DNA of 46,792 bases from Oscillibacter sp. (lineage in GTDB: Bacteria > Bacillota > Clostridia > Oscillospirales > Oscillospiraceae): NCBI GenBank assembly GCA_017446225.1, contig JAFSRH010000029.1:1-46792 (forward strand). Reading direction: 5' to 3'. Below the pieces are notes generated by a model. It was not told the DNA's origin. It searched no databases and was given only the letters and a program-made list of their open reading frames with translations. Below are positions 9,081 to 16,449 of the stretch, one piece after another. Numbering within the stretch: the stretch's first letter is position 1; the number at the start of each line of letters is the position of its first letter. A program made the translations under genes and the position numbers.

Positions 9081-9482
9081 ATGTCTGAATTGAAACTTGC
9101 GGCAATGGTCGAAAACTTGGAACCGCTCACGGCCTTTATAGACGAACAACTGGAAGCTCACAACTGTTCCATGAAGGCCCGGACACAGCTTGATATTGCC
9201 ATAGACGAACTGTTTACCAATATCGCCCGTTACGCCTACGGCACGGAGACGGGAGAGGCGGTCGTTTCCGTGGAGTTCCCGGACGGCTTCGCGGAAATCA
9301 CGTTCCGCGACTGGGGAACGCCTTACAACCCGCTGGAACATGAGGACCCGGACGTAACGCTTTCGGCGGAGGAGCGGGGCATTGGCGGACTCGGTATCTT
9401 TATCGTCAAGAAGACTATGGACGCCGTTTCCTACCGCTACGAAAACGGGCAAAACGTCCTTACCATTCGCCGGAAACTGTAA
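9081..9482 (+). CDS. RsbW/SpoIIAB-like anti-sigma kinase (GHKL ATPase)
   Basis: A 133-aa stand-alone HATPase_c_2 domain. The N box is IDELFTNIARYAYG, the G1 box RDWGTPYNPL and the G2 box GIGGLGIFIVKKTMD. Such proteins phosphorylate a STAS antagonist and hold a sigma factor or another target in check. It is the third member of the triad with the STAS protein at 2954 and the phosphatase just upstream (22-base gap). ACAGGAGGAG directly before the ATG at 9081 fixes the start. Its target is not visible here; no sigma factor is encoded within the window. Confidence 0.93.
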   Translation: MSELKLAAMVENLEPLTAFIDEQLEAHNCSMKARTQLDIAIDELFTNIARYAYGTETGEAVVSVEFPDGFAEITFRDWGTPYNPLEHEDPDVTLSAEERGIGGLGIFIVKKTMDAVSYRYENGQNVLTIRRKL

Positions 9483-9499
9483 CGGACAGGGAGGCTTTC

Positions 9500-11158
9500 A
9501 TGACTACAGGAAGCGTAGCGCGCAGACTGGCAACGTTAGCCCTGATCATTGGGGTCATATGGCTGTGGGGCGTCCGCGCGCTGGCGGCTTCCGTGGATTC
9601 CGACACGAAAGCCGTTGTAAAAGAGGCGCCTGACGGGGACTACAGCGGGAAAACGGTCATTCTACACTCAAACGATGTGATGGGAGCCGTGGAGGGCTAT
9701 CCGCGTATGGCATGGCTGAAACAGGAATTTGAACGGCTGGGCGCGGAAACGATTCTGGTTGACGCCGGGAACTTCAGTACGAGCGCCATTTACACGGCCA
9801 GTAAAGGCGCCGATGCCGTGGAACTGATGAATCTGACGGGCTACGATGTGGCCGGAATGGGCCGCTTTGACTTCTCTTACGGCTATGACGCCGTACAGCG
9901 GAATATGCGCCGGGCGGCGTTTCCGATCCTGTGCGCCAACGCCTTGGAAAACGAGGAAGTCATCTGTACGCCAAATTACAGCCATACGACAAAAAGCGGC
10001 CTGACCGTTGGATTTTTCGGACTTATCACGCCGAAAGCCGAAGCCAATATGAACCTCATGAGTACCCGCAATGTTAAAATTTTGGAACGCTGGCATATTT
10101 ACAAATGCGTGCAGGCTCAAATTGACACGCTCCGCCAGTCCGGAAGCGTGGTCCCCGGCGCGGATGTGGTCATTGCCCTTAGCAGTATCGGGACACAGAA
10201 CGAGTCGAACGCCGCCGGTTACAGTTCGCTGAACATCTTCTCCAAGGCGCGGGGCTTGGATATGATTTTGGACGTCATGACAGAAAACGCCATGACGTCC
10301 GGGCCGCAAGGCGAGCTTGTGCAGGCATGCGGCGAAGCGTTCGCCCATATCGGCGTGATCGTCATTGACAACGCCACAAAATCCGTCACGGATCATTACC
10401 TGATCGCCGCCGATACTTTGGAATCGGATGAAACCGTGTCGCAAGCGGTGGAACGGCTTCAGAACCGTTACCAAGAGGGATACAACGCCATATTGGCCCG
10501 GACGGAGACGGATTTGAACGGCGATCACTGTACGCGGGAAACCAATCTGGGAAACCTGATCGCGGACGCAATGGTCTGGACGGCGCGTCAGAATTTTCAA
10601 ACTCCGTTCACCGATGAGGCGCATATGATTGGACTGACGAACGGCGCGGCGATACGGGCCGAAATTTTGGAAGGGTATATTACCAGAAACCATATCGCCG
10701 CCGTATACCCTTACAATGATCAGGTTTGCGTGGTCCGCTTGACGGGCGCGGAACTGCTGGAAGCGTTGGAGGCGGCTACATGGTGCCTCCCGGAGAAAGA
10801 CAACAGTTACCCCCAAACCAGCGGCATTTCCTTTACCATAGATGAGCGTATTCCTTTTGAGGCGGAGGAGCTTTACCCGAATTCCAGATATTACCGCCCC
10901 GCGGCCGTCCGCCGGGTACACATTGACAGCGTACGCGGACAGCCATTCAACCCCAAAGCCCTGTACGCCGTGGTAACCAACAGCTATTGCGCAAGCGGCT
11001 TCGGCACGTTTTATCTCCTTGGCGCGGCGAAAGAGCGTTACGATTCTACCATTACCATGGAACAGTCCATTACGGATTATATCCATCTCGGGCTTGGCGG
11101 CGTGGTGACGGAAGCGGCGTACGGCAAGCCCAAGGGAGAACATACCATTCTGTCTTGA
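9500..11158 (+). CDS. Secreted UshA/5'-nucleotidase-like protein lacking the metal site (pseudoenzyme)
   Basis: 552 aa with a signal peptide (cleavage probably after RALA, about residue 29). The architecture is that of UshA-type 5'-nucleotidases: an N-terminal metallophosphoesterase fold (about 50-300) and a C-terminal 5'-nucleotidase domain (about 330-530; ETNLGNLIADAM, TNGAAIR, LTGAELLEALEAAT). The metal-binding motifs are degenerate: NDxHG reads NDVMG (Met61 for His), the GD pair reads GN (Asn91), GNHE reads GRFD (Arg122, Phe123), the LSHxG histidine is Ser229, and no GHxH motif follows. Hydrolysis at the usual two-metal site is therefore unlikely. It lies 18 bases after the anti-sigma kinase, so a ligand-binding role for the signalling block is my inference. 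Confidence 0.88.
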   Translation: MTTGSVARRLATLALIIGVIWLWGVRALAASVDSDTKAVVKEAPDGDYSGKTVILHSNDVMGAVEGYPRMAWLKQEFERLGAETILVDAGNFSTSAIYTASKGADAVELMNLTGYDVAGMGRFDFSYGYDAVQRNMRRAAFPILCANALENEEVICTPNYSHTTKSGLTVGFFGLITPKAEANMNLMSTRNVKILERWHIYKCVQAQIDTLRQSGSVVPGADVVIALSSIGTQNESNAAGYSSLNIFSKARGLDMILDVMTENAMTSGPQGELVQACGEAFAHIGVIVIDNATKSVTDHYLIAADTLESDETVSQAVERLQNRYQEGYNAILARTETDLNGDHCTRETNLGNLIADAMVWTARQNFQTPFTDEAHMIGLTNGAAIRAEILEGYITRNHIAAVYPYNDQVCVVRLTGAELLEALEAATWCLPEKDNSYPQTSGISFTIDERIPFEAEELYPNSRYYRPAAVRRVHIDSVRGQPFNPKALYAVVTNSYCASGFGTFYLLGAAKERYDSTITMEQSITDYIHLGLGGVVTEAAYGKPKGEHTILS

Positions 11159-11194
11159 AAGAGCGCCGCGCCGGTTTAAAATTTGAAATTCCCG

Positions 11195-11223
11195 TTGCAA
11201 GTTTTTGGTTCGTGTGCTATGAT
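11195..11223 (+). promoter_or_regulatory. Sigma-A-type promoter of the DUF3298 lipoprotein gene
   Basis: TTGCAA at 11195-11200 and TATGAT at 11218-11223 are separated by 17 bases, with an extended -10 (TGC before TATGAT). Transcription would begin near 11230, giving a leader of about 28 bases, so the lipoprotein gene has its own transcription unit, separate from the nucleotidase-like gene. Confidence 0.75.
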
Positions 11224-11257
11224 GAGGCCATCATAACGAACATGGGAGCGTGAGACC

Positions 11258-12973
11258 ATGGAACAAACGATAAAGCGTAAAAACCGTCCCGTGTGGCGCG
11301 GACTGCTGTCGGCGACGTTGACGCTGTCGGTTATACTCTCGGGTTGCGGCGGCGGTCCCGATGTGAGCAAAAGCCCCGATATCGAACCGGCCCCGGAAGT
11401 CGTGGACACGCCGGAACCGGCCGCGCCGGCGGTTCGTCCCGTGCTGGGCCTGACCTTGAATACGGACTACCACTATGACGAAGGCCTCGGTATGGTCGTC
11501 AACAGCATGGAAACGTATCTGCCCGGGGCGGACGCCGCCACACGGGAGGAGTACCCGGAACTCTGCGCCGCCCTTGACCGCTTCCGTGAGACCGCCCTTG
11601 CCAACGCGCGGGAAGCCTATCAGGACCGGGAAGCCATGCTCCCGCCGGAGGACCCCGGACAGGCGTTCGGCGGGGAAGTACGCTCCCTGATTCGCAGAGC
11701 GGACGCGCGCGTTGTTAGCATTGTCAATTACTGGTGGGACTACTCCGGCGGCGCCCATATGAGTTACGGCTACGGCGCGGCCAACTTTGATACCGCCACC
11801 GGCGCGGAAATCACGCTCGGCGATATCCTGACCGAAGAGGGCAAACTGACCATTAACAGCCGGATCGGACAGGAACTCAATACCGTTTACGCCTCCCTCT
11901 CCCCCGGCGGTATGGTCGCCGACTACCTGTTAGACGATTATACCTTCTCGCTGGAGCCGGACGGCGTCACCTTCTGGTTCAACCCCTATGAAATCGCCTC
12001 CTACGCGGACGGTCTGCTGACTGTCAAACTCTACTTTGACCGGGACGCCGATTTGTTACGGGACGCCTACAAGGGAGATTATGACGCGTGGTTTGTGGAA
12101 ATCGGCACGGAGGCCCCGTACCGTTTCGCCGCCGCGGACGGGAACGCGTTCCGGACCGTGGAGGCGTGGGAAATCGAAGAGCCGGATTACCCCGACTGGT
12201 ACAGCGCCTTTGCGCTGGAATTTGACGCCCCCCAAGGTTCCGAACGCTGGGCGGACCGTCCCGCGGCCGAAGATCTGGATACCGACTGGGCCGCCCCCGA
12301 AGGCCGTAACATTGTGCTGGACAACACCGGCTTTTTCGATGGAAACTACTATTACGCCCATCTTCCCGAAGGGGATTACGTGATTGTAGATCTAAGTATG
12401 GAAGATGACTCGAACGGAATCATTATGTACGGCGCGGACGGCGCTTCCGTTGGAACAATGGAAATGACCAGACTCGGCTACTTTTCCTATCCGGAACCGC
12501 CGGAAGATAGCAGTACCGTGGATGACTGGTCCCTGTATGTCTTTTACAATGCTGTCCCAACGGACCCGTACAACGTCCCGCTCTATACGCGCATGGACCT
12601 GTTCGGCACATGGTCCGCTTCCGGGACGTACCGCCTGACCCCCGCCGGATTCCGCCTGATGGGCGACCTGCTCTATCAGACCGGAGAGTATGTCCTGACG
12701 CTCCAACAGGATTTGACCGTCACGCGCCGCGCCGCCGACAACTGGACGGTGTCCATGGAGGAGGACGTCACGCTTCCGGCCGGTACGGAAGCGGAGGTTG
12801 CCGCCACGGACGGAAACGGCACGGTATTTTTCCGCGCCACGAACCCGCCGGAGGAGTTGTCAACGGATCTGATTTTCGCGCTCAAGTATGATGACGGCCC
12901 GGAGGAATGGTCCCGTAACGTGGGCGGCGTGCCGGAAGACGAACTCTTTGACGGCCTGCTCTACGCCGGATAA
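11258..12973 (+). CDS. Lipoprotein with a PdaC/RsiV-type DUF3298 domain
   Basis: 571 aa beginning with a signal sequence and lipobox LSGC (Cys31), then a proline-rich linker (about 38-65). About residues 70-280 match the DUF4163/DUF3298 pair seen in PdaC and the extracellular part of RsiV: YWWDYSGGAHMSYG, ANFDTATGAEITLGDIL and GVTFWFNPYEIASYADG are typical. In RsiV this module binds lysozyme; here there is no anti-sigma part, so the role is unknown. The C-terminal 280 residues are acidic and beta-rich with no recognised domain (LPEGDYVIVDL, YRLTPAGFRLMGDLL). GGGAGCGTGAGACC precedes the ATG at 11258. Confidence 0.82.
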   Translation: MEQTIKRKNRPVWRGLLSATLTLSVILSGCGGGPDVSKSPDIEPAPEVVDTPEPAAPAVRPVLGLTLNTDYHYDEGLGMVVNSMETYLPGADAATREEYPELCAALDRFRETALANAREAYQDREAMLPPEDPGQAFGGEVRSLIRRADARVVSIVNYWWDYSGGAHMSYGYGAANFDTATGAEITLGDILTEEGKLTINSRIGQELNTVYASLSPGGMVADYLLDDYTFSLEPDGVTFWFNPYEIASYADGLLTVKLYFDRDADLLRDAYKGDYDAWFVEIGTEAPYRFAAADGNAFRTVEAWEIEEPDYPDWYSAFALEFDAPQGSERWADRPAAEDLDTDWAAPEGRNIVLDNTGFFDGNYYYAHLPEGDYVIVDLSMEDDSNGIIMYGADGASVGTMEMTRLGYFSYPEPPEDSSTVDDWSLYVFYNAVPTDPYNVPLYTRMDLFGTWSASGTYRLTPAGFRLMGDLLYQTGEYVLTLQQDLTVTRRAADNWTVSMEEDVTLPAGTEAEVAATDGNGTVFFRATNPPEELSTDLIFALKYDDGPEEWSRNVGGVPEDELFDGLLYAG

Positions 12974-12990
12974 TCTTTCCGTAAGGACTA

Positions 12991-13019
12991 TGGACTTTTT
13001 CCGTTGCCTGTGCTATACT
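12991..13019 (+). promoter_or_regulatory. Extended -10 promoter of the SPFH/zinc-ribbon/TPM operon
   Basis: TGGACT at 12991-12996 (four of six matches to TTGACA) lies 17 bases before TATACT at 13014-13019, which has the extended TGC. The element TGTGCTAT is shared with the promoter at 11195-11223. The predicted leader is about 55 bases and ends in AAAGGAG at 13064-13070. Confidence 0.6.
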
Positions 13020-13080
13020 GTTTTCCGCGTTCCATACGCCATCCGATTTCCGTATTCCACAACGAAAGGAGTTCCGAACT

Positions 13081-14364
13081 ATGGGACTGATTCATGCCGC
13101 GATCAACTCTCTGACCGGCGAGCTTGCCGAACAGTACAAGGAGTATTTCTACTGTGAGGCGTTGCCCGCCGATGTGCTGGCCGTCAAGGGCGTAAAGCGC
13201 AAGGACCGGCGTTCGACCAACAAGGGCAGTGACAACGTCATTACCACCGGTTCCGTCATTGCCGTGGCGGACGGACAGTGCATGATGATTGTCGAACAGG
13301 GCAAGGTCGTGGAACTGTGCGCCGAAACGGGGCATTACGTCTATGACGCCTCTACGGAGCCTTCCATCTTCGTGGGCAGTCTGGGGCAGAGCCTTAAGGA
13401 CTTTTTCGCCAAAGTCGGCGAGAGAATCACGTTCGGCGGACAGAAGGCCAAGGACCAGCGCGTGTACTATTTCAACACCAAGGAAATTATCGGCAACAAG
13501 TACGGCACCCCCAGCGCGGTACCGTTCCGCGTGGTCGATGAGCGCGCCGGGATTGATATCGACATTTCCGTCCGCTGTTTCGGCGAGTACAGCTACAAGA
13601 TTACGAACCCCATGCTGTTCTATACGAACGTATGTGGGAACGTGTCCGAGGAGTACACCCGCGACCGGTTGGACAGTCAGTTAAAGAGCGAGTTCTTGAC
13701 GGCCTTGCAGCCCGCCTTTGCCCGTATTTCCGATATGGGTATCCGCTATTCCTCCCTCCCCGGCCATACCGCCGAACTGGCCCAAGCCATGAACGAGGCG
13801 TTGTCCGGCAAGTGGCGCGACTTACGCGGCATTGAGGTTGTCAGCGTGGGCGTTTCGTCCGTGAAGGCCAGCGAAGAGGACGAGGCCATGTTGAAGGCCA
13901 TGCAGAAGGACGCCGCCTACATGGACCCGCGCCGCGCCGCCGCCGCCCTCACCGGCGCGCAGGCGGACGCAATGCGTACCGCCGCCGGAAACGCGGGCGG
14001 GGCCGCGGTTGGATTCATGGGTATGAACATGGCCGCCCAGACCGGAGGCGTCAACGCCGCCCAGCTCTACCAGATGGGCCAGCAACAGCCCTCCGTAGCC
14101 GCCGCGTCCGCCGATACGTGGACCTGTCCGAAATGCGGCAAGCCCGCGCGCGGGAAATTCTGCACGGAGTGCGGGACCAAGAAGCCGGAGACGGAAGCCG
14201 GATGGACCTGTCCGAAGTGCGGCAAGGTCAACACTGGGAAGTTCTGCATGGAGTGCGGCGCGCAAAGGCCCTCCGCCGTGACGGCCTGCCCGAAATGCGG
14301 GTGGGCGGTTCCGAATCCGGCACAGCCGCCGAAATTCTGCCCAGAATGCGGCAACGCGTTCTGA
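13081..14364 (+). CDS. SPFH-domain protein with three C-terminal zinc ribbons (YdjI-like)
   Basis: 427 aa. An SPFH/virion-core-like domain occupies about residues 20-265 (VKGVKRKDRRSTNKGSDN, DERAGIDIDISVRCFGEYSY); there is no membrane helix. A Gly/Ala-rich linker follows, then three CxxC...CxxC zinc ribbons at about 349-365, 379-396 and 404-425 (CPKCGKPARGKFCTECG is the first). Family and order of the following genes match Bacillus subtilis ydjI, ydjG and ydjH, which belong to the SigW envelope-stress regulon together with the PspA homologue ydjF; a PspA gene is absent here. Likely a peripheral membrane scaffold or stress protein. Confidence 0.88.
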   Translation: MGLIHAAINSLTGELAEQYKEYFYCEALPADVLAVKGVKRKDRRSTNKGSDNVITTGSVIAVADGQCMMIVEQGKVVELCAETGHYVYDASTEPSIFVGSLGQSLKDFFAKVGERITFGGQKAKDQRVYYFNTKEIIGNKYGTPSAVPFRVVDERAGIDIDISVRCFGEYSYKITNPMLFYTNVCGNVSEEYTRDRLDSQLKSEFLTALQPAFARISDMGIRYSSLPGHTAELAQAMNEALSGKWRDLRGIEVVSVGVSSVKASEEDEAMLKAMQKDAAYMDPRRAAAALTGAQADAMRTAAGNAGGAAVGFMGMNMAAQTGGVNAAQLYQMGQQQPSVAAASADTWTCPKCGKPARGKFCTECGTKKPETEAGWTCPKCGKVNTGKFCMECGAQRPSAVTACPKCGWAVPNPAQPPKFCPECGNAF

Positions 14365-14393
14365 GGAACCTTACCGGGAAGGAGTGACGGAAA

Positions 14394-15482
14394 ATGCCCT
14401 CCCAAGTTACTAATTACAAGTGCCCCGCGTGCGGCGGTCCTTTGCGTTTCGCGGAGGACAGCGGAAAGTTACAGTGCGATTACTGCGGGAGCAGTTATGA
14501 CGTCTCCGAGTTTGAAAAGAGCATGGAGAGCGCCGACGCCAAGGCGGCGGAAGCGTTTCGGGACAACGGCACGTGGGACACGTCCGAAATCGGTCAGGAC
14601 TGGGGCGCGGACGCCTCCGAAATGAAGGCGTATTCCTGCCCGTCCTGCGGGGCCGAACTCATCTGTGAGGCCTCCACCGCCGCCACGAGCTGTCCCTACT
14701 GCGGCAACAATACCATCGTGCCCGGACAGTTCGCCGGAGACCTGAAACCGGACTACGTCCTTCCGTTCAAACTGGACAAAAAAGCCGCGGTCGCCGCACT
14801 GAAAAAGCATTATAAAGGGAAGTTCTTCCTTGCAAAGGCCTTTTCGGACGAGAACCATATTGAAAAAGTACAGGGCGTGTACGTGCCGTTCTGGCTCTTT
14901 GACGGGACCGCGGACGCCGATGTGCACTTTGCCGCCACTACGGAAAGTTCCCGCCGGGAAGGCCAGTATGAAGTGACCACCACCCGTCACTATGACGTGC
15001 ATCGCGCCGGAAGCGTGGACTTTGAGCGCGTGCCCGTGGACGCGTCCAAGCGTATGCCCGATGACCTTATGGACTCTATCGAACCGTTCGATTACGGCGA
15101 ACTCAAGCCCTTTTCTATGGCCTTCCTCCCGGGGTTTCTGGCCGACAGATACGATGTGACCGTAGAGGAAAGCGCCCGCCGTGCCGATGAACGCTGTATG
15201 AACACGATTGTCAGTATGCTGGAAAACACGGTCAAGGGTTACGCGACCTGTTCCATCACCGCGAAAACGGTCAACCTGAAGCGCGGCAAAGTACACTACG
15301 CCCTTTTGCCCGTCTGGATCCTCAACACAAAGTGGAAGGGGAAAGACTATCTCTTTGCCATGAACGCCCAGACCGGTAAAATGGTCGGCGACCTGCCCAT
15401 GAATTACGCGAAATTCTGGCTGACGTTCGCCGGGATTTTCGCGCCCTTGGCCGCCTTCCTCTACTGGTTCCTGTATCTTTGA
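14394..15482 (+). CDS. TFIIB-type zinc-ribbon membrane protein (YdjG-like)
   Basis: 362 aa. Two zinc ribbons at the N-terminus (YKCPACGG...CDYCG at about 8-32; YSCPSCGAE...CPYCG at about 79-104), a central domain with YVLPFKLDKKAAVAALKKHY and VQGVYVPFWLFDGTADADV, and a C-terminal hydrophobic segment (about 340-362) that should insert in the membrane. This matches YdjG of Bacillus, a zinc-ribbon partner of YdjI and YdjH. The gene starts 29 bases after the SPFH gene behind AAGGAGTGA. Biochemical role unknown. Confidence 0.87.
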   Translation: MPSQVTNYKCPACGGPLRFAEDSGKLQCDYCGSSYDVSEFEKSMESADAKAAEAFRDNGTWDTSEIGQDWGADASEMKAYSCPSCGAELICEASTAATSCPYCGNNTIVPGQFAGDLKPDYVLPFKLDKKAAVAALKKHYKGKFFLAKAFSDENHIEKVQGVYVPFWLFDGTADADVHFAATTESSRREGQYEVTTTRHYDVHRAGSVDFERVPVDASKRMPDDLMDSIEPFDYGELKPFSMAFLPGFLADRYDVTVEESARRADERCMNTIVSMLENTVKGYATCSITAKTVNLKRGKVHYALLPVWILNTKWKGKDYLFAMNAQTGKMVGDLPMNYAKFWLTFAGIFAPLAAFLYWFLYL

Positions 15483-15497
15483 AAGGGGGCGTGGAAC

Positions 15498-16322
15498 GTG
15501 AAGCGTTTTTATGCTCCCGCTCTGGCCGGACTGCTTTTGCTCTTCTGCCTGACGCTGAGCGTACCCGCGGCGGCGTTTGAAGGCGCGTACGTGCTCGATG
15601 AGTCCGGCATTCTCTCCGATGAGGAGGCCCGGACGCTCGAGGATCAGGCCGCGTCCATGGCGCAAACGTACCAGTTCGGCGTGTATCTGGTCACCGTGGA
15701 CGACTTTACCGACTACGGCTTTGATGACGTCTACGACTGCGCGGTAGCCTTTTACGAGCAATCCGAACTCGGTTTCGGCGATGACTACGATGGCGAACTG
15801 CTCTTTATGAGCATGAGCAACCGGAAGTACGCGCTTGTGTACACCGGCTACGGCGACACCGCCTTTACGGAACTCGGACGCGATCAGCTCGAAGAGGCTA
15901 TGCTGGACTGCTTCCGTAATGACGACTGGTACAACGGATTCAAGCAGTACATGGACTGGAGCGAATACCTTCTTTCGGAGGCGGCCAACGGCGAGCCGGT
16001 CGGCTGGGATGAGTCCGGCGACTACCACCCCAATGACGCCGATTACGATGACGGACCGGGACTGTTTGAAATTTTAATTTTTGTGGGCGTACCCCTTCTG
16101 ATTTCCGGGGTCGTGTGCGGGATGCTGGCCTTACAACTCGTCACCGTGCATGAGGCCGCGGAAGCGCGGGAGTACGCGGTAGAGGGGAGTTTACAAATCC
16201 GCGCGAAATCCGACCGCTTTACCCACGCCACCGAAACCCGCGTCAAAATCGAGAGCGACAGCGATGGCGGCAGTTCCCATCACAGCGGCGGCGGCCACTC
16301 CGGACGCAGCGGAAGTTTCTGA
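15498..16322 (+). CDS. TPM-domain membrane protein (YdjH-like)
   Basis: 274 aa. Signal sequence (1-25), then a TPM domain (about 28-165; YVLDESGILSDEEARTLEDQ, FGVYLVTVDDF, FMSMSNRKYALVYTGYGD), an acidic stretch, a membrane helix (about 192-214) and a cytoplasmic tail ending in a Ser/Gly/His-rich segment (SSHHSGGGHSGRSGSF), typical for TPM proteins. The domain is assigned phosphatase activity in some relatives, but activity here is not certain. The GTG at 15498 is the start, with AAAGGGGG upstream. Last gene of the operon; a strong terminator follows. Confidence 0.87.
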   Translation: MKRFYAPALAGLLLLFCLTLSVPAAAFEGAYVLDESGILSDEEARTLEDQAASMAQTYQFGVYLVTVDDFTDYGFDDVYDCAVAFYEQSELGFGDDYDGELLFMSMSNRKYALVYTGYGDTAFTELGRDQLEEAMLDCFRNDDWYNGFKQYMDWSEYLLSEAANGEPVGWDESGDYHPNDADYDDGPGLFEILIFVGVPLLISGVVCGMLALQLVTVHEAAEAREYAVEGSLQIRAKSDRFTHATETRVKIESDSDGGSSHHSGGGHSGRSGSF

Positions 16323-16360
16323 GGACTTGCCCAAAAAACGGACGCCGTACGCAAACAACA

Positions 16361-16390
16361 AAACCCTCCCGAACGGGAGGGCTTTTTGTG
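16361..16390. terminator. Bidirectional terminator between convergent operons
   Basis: CCCTCCCG at 16365-16372 and CGGGAGGG at 16375-16382 form a perfect 8-bp stem with a 2-base gap, followed by CTTTTT on the plus strand. On the minus strand the same stem is followed by TTTTGTT. It separates the plus-strand TPM operon from the minus-strand ligase operon and can serve both. Confidence 0.85.
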
Positions 16391-16391
16391 C

Positions 16392-16417
16392 TTACGCTTC
16401 TTCCGGGAAGCGTAAGA
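16392..16417 (-). terminator. Second hairpin at the 3' end of the ligase operon
   Basis: CTTACGCTTC (16392-16401) and GAAGCGTAAG (16408-16417) form a perfect 10-bp stem with a 6-base loop, directly before the bidirectional terminator in the direction of the ligase operon. There is no T-run of its own. The hairpin contains GAAGCGTAA, the same Glu-Ala-stop sequence that ends both the ligase gene (16450) and the carrier-protein gene (18016). It may stabilise the 3' end of the mRNA. Confidence 0.5.
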
Positions 16418-16449
16418 TAAGGTTATAGCAACGGGAAGGCGTTTTGTTT

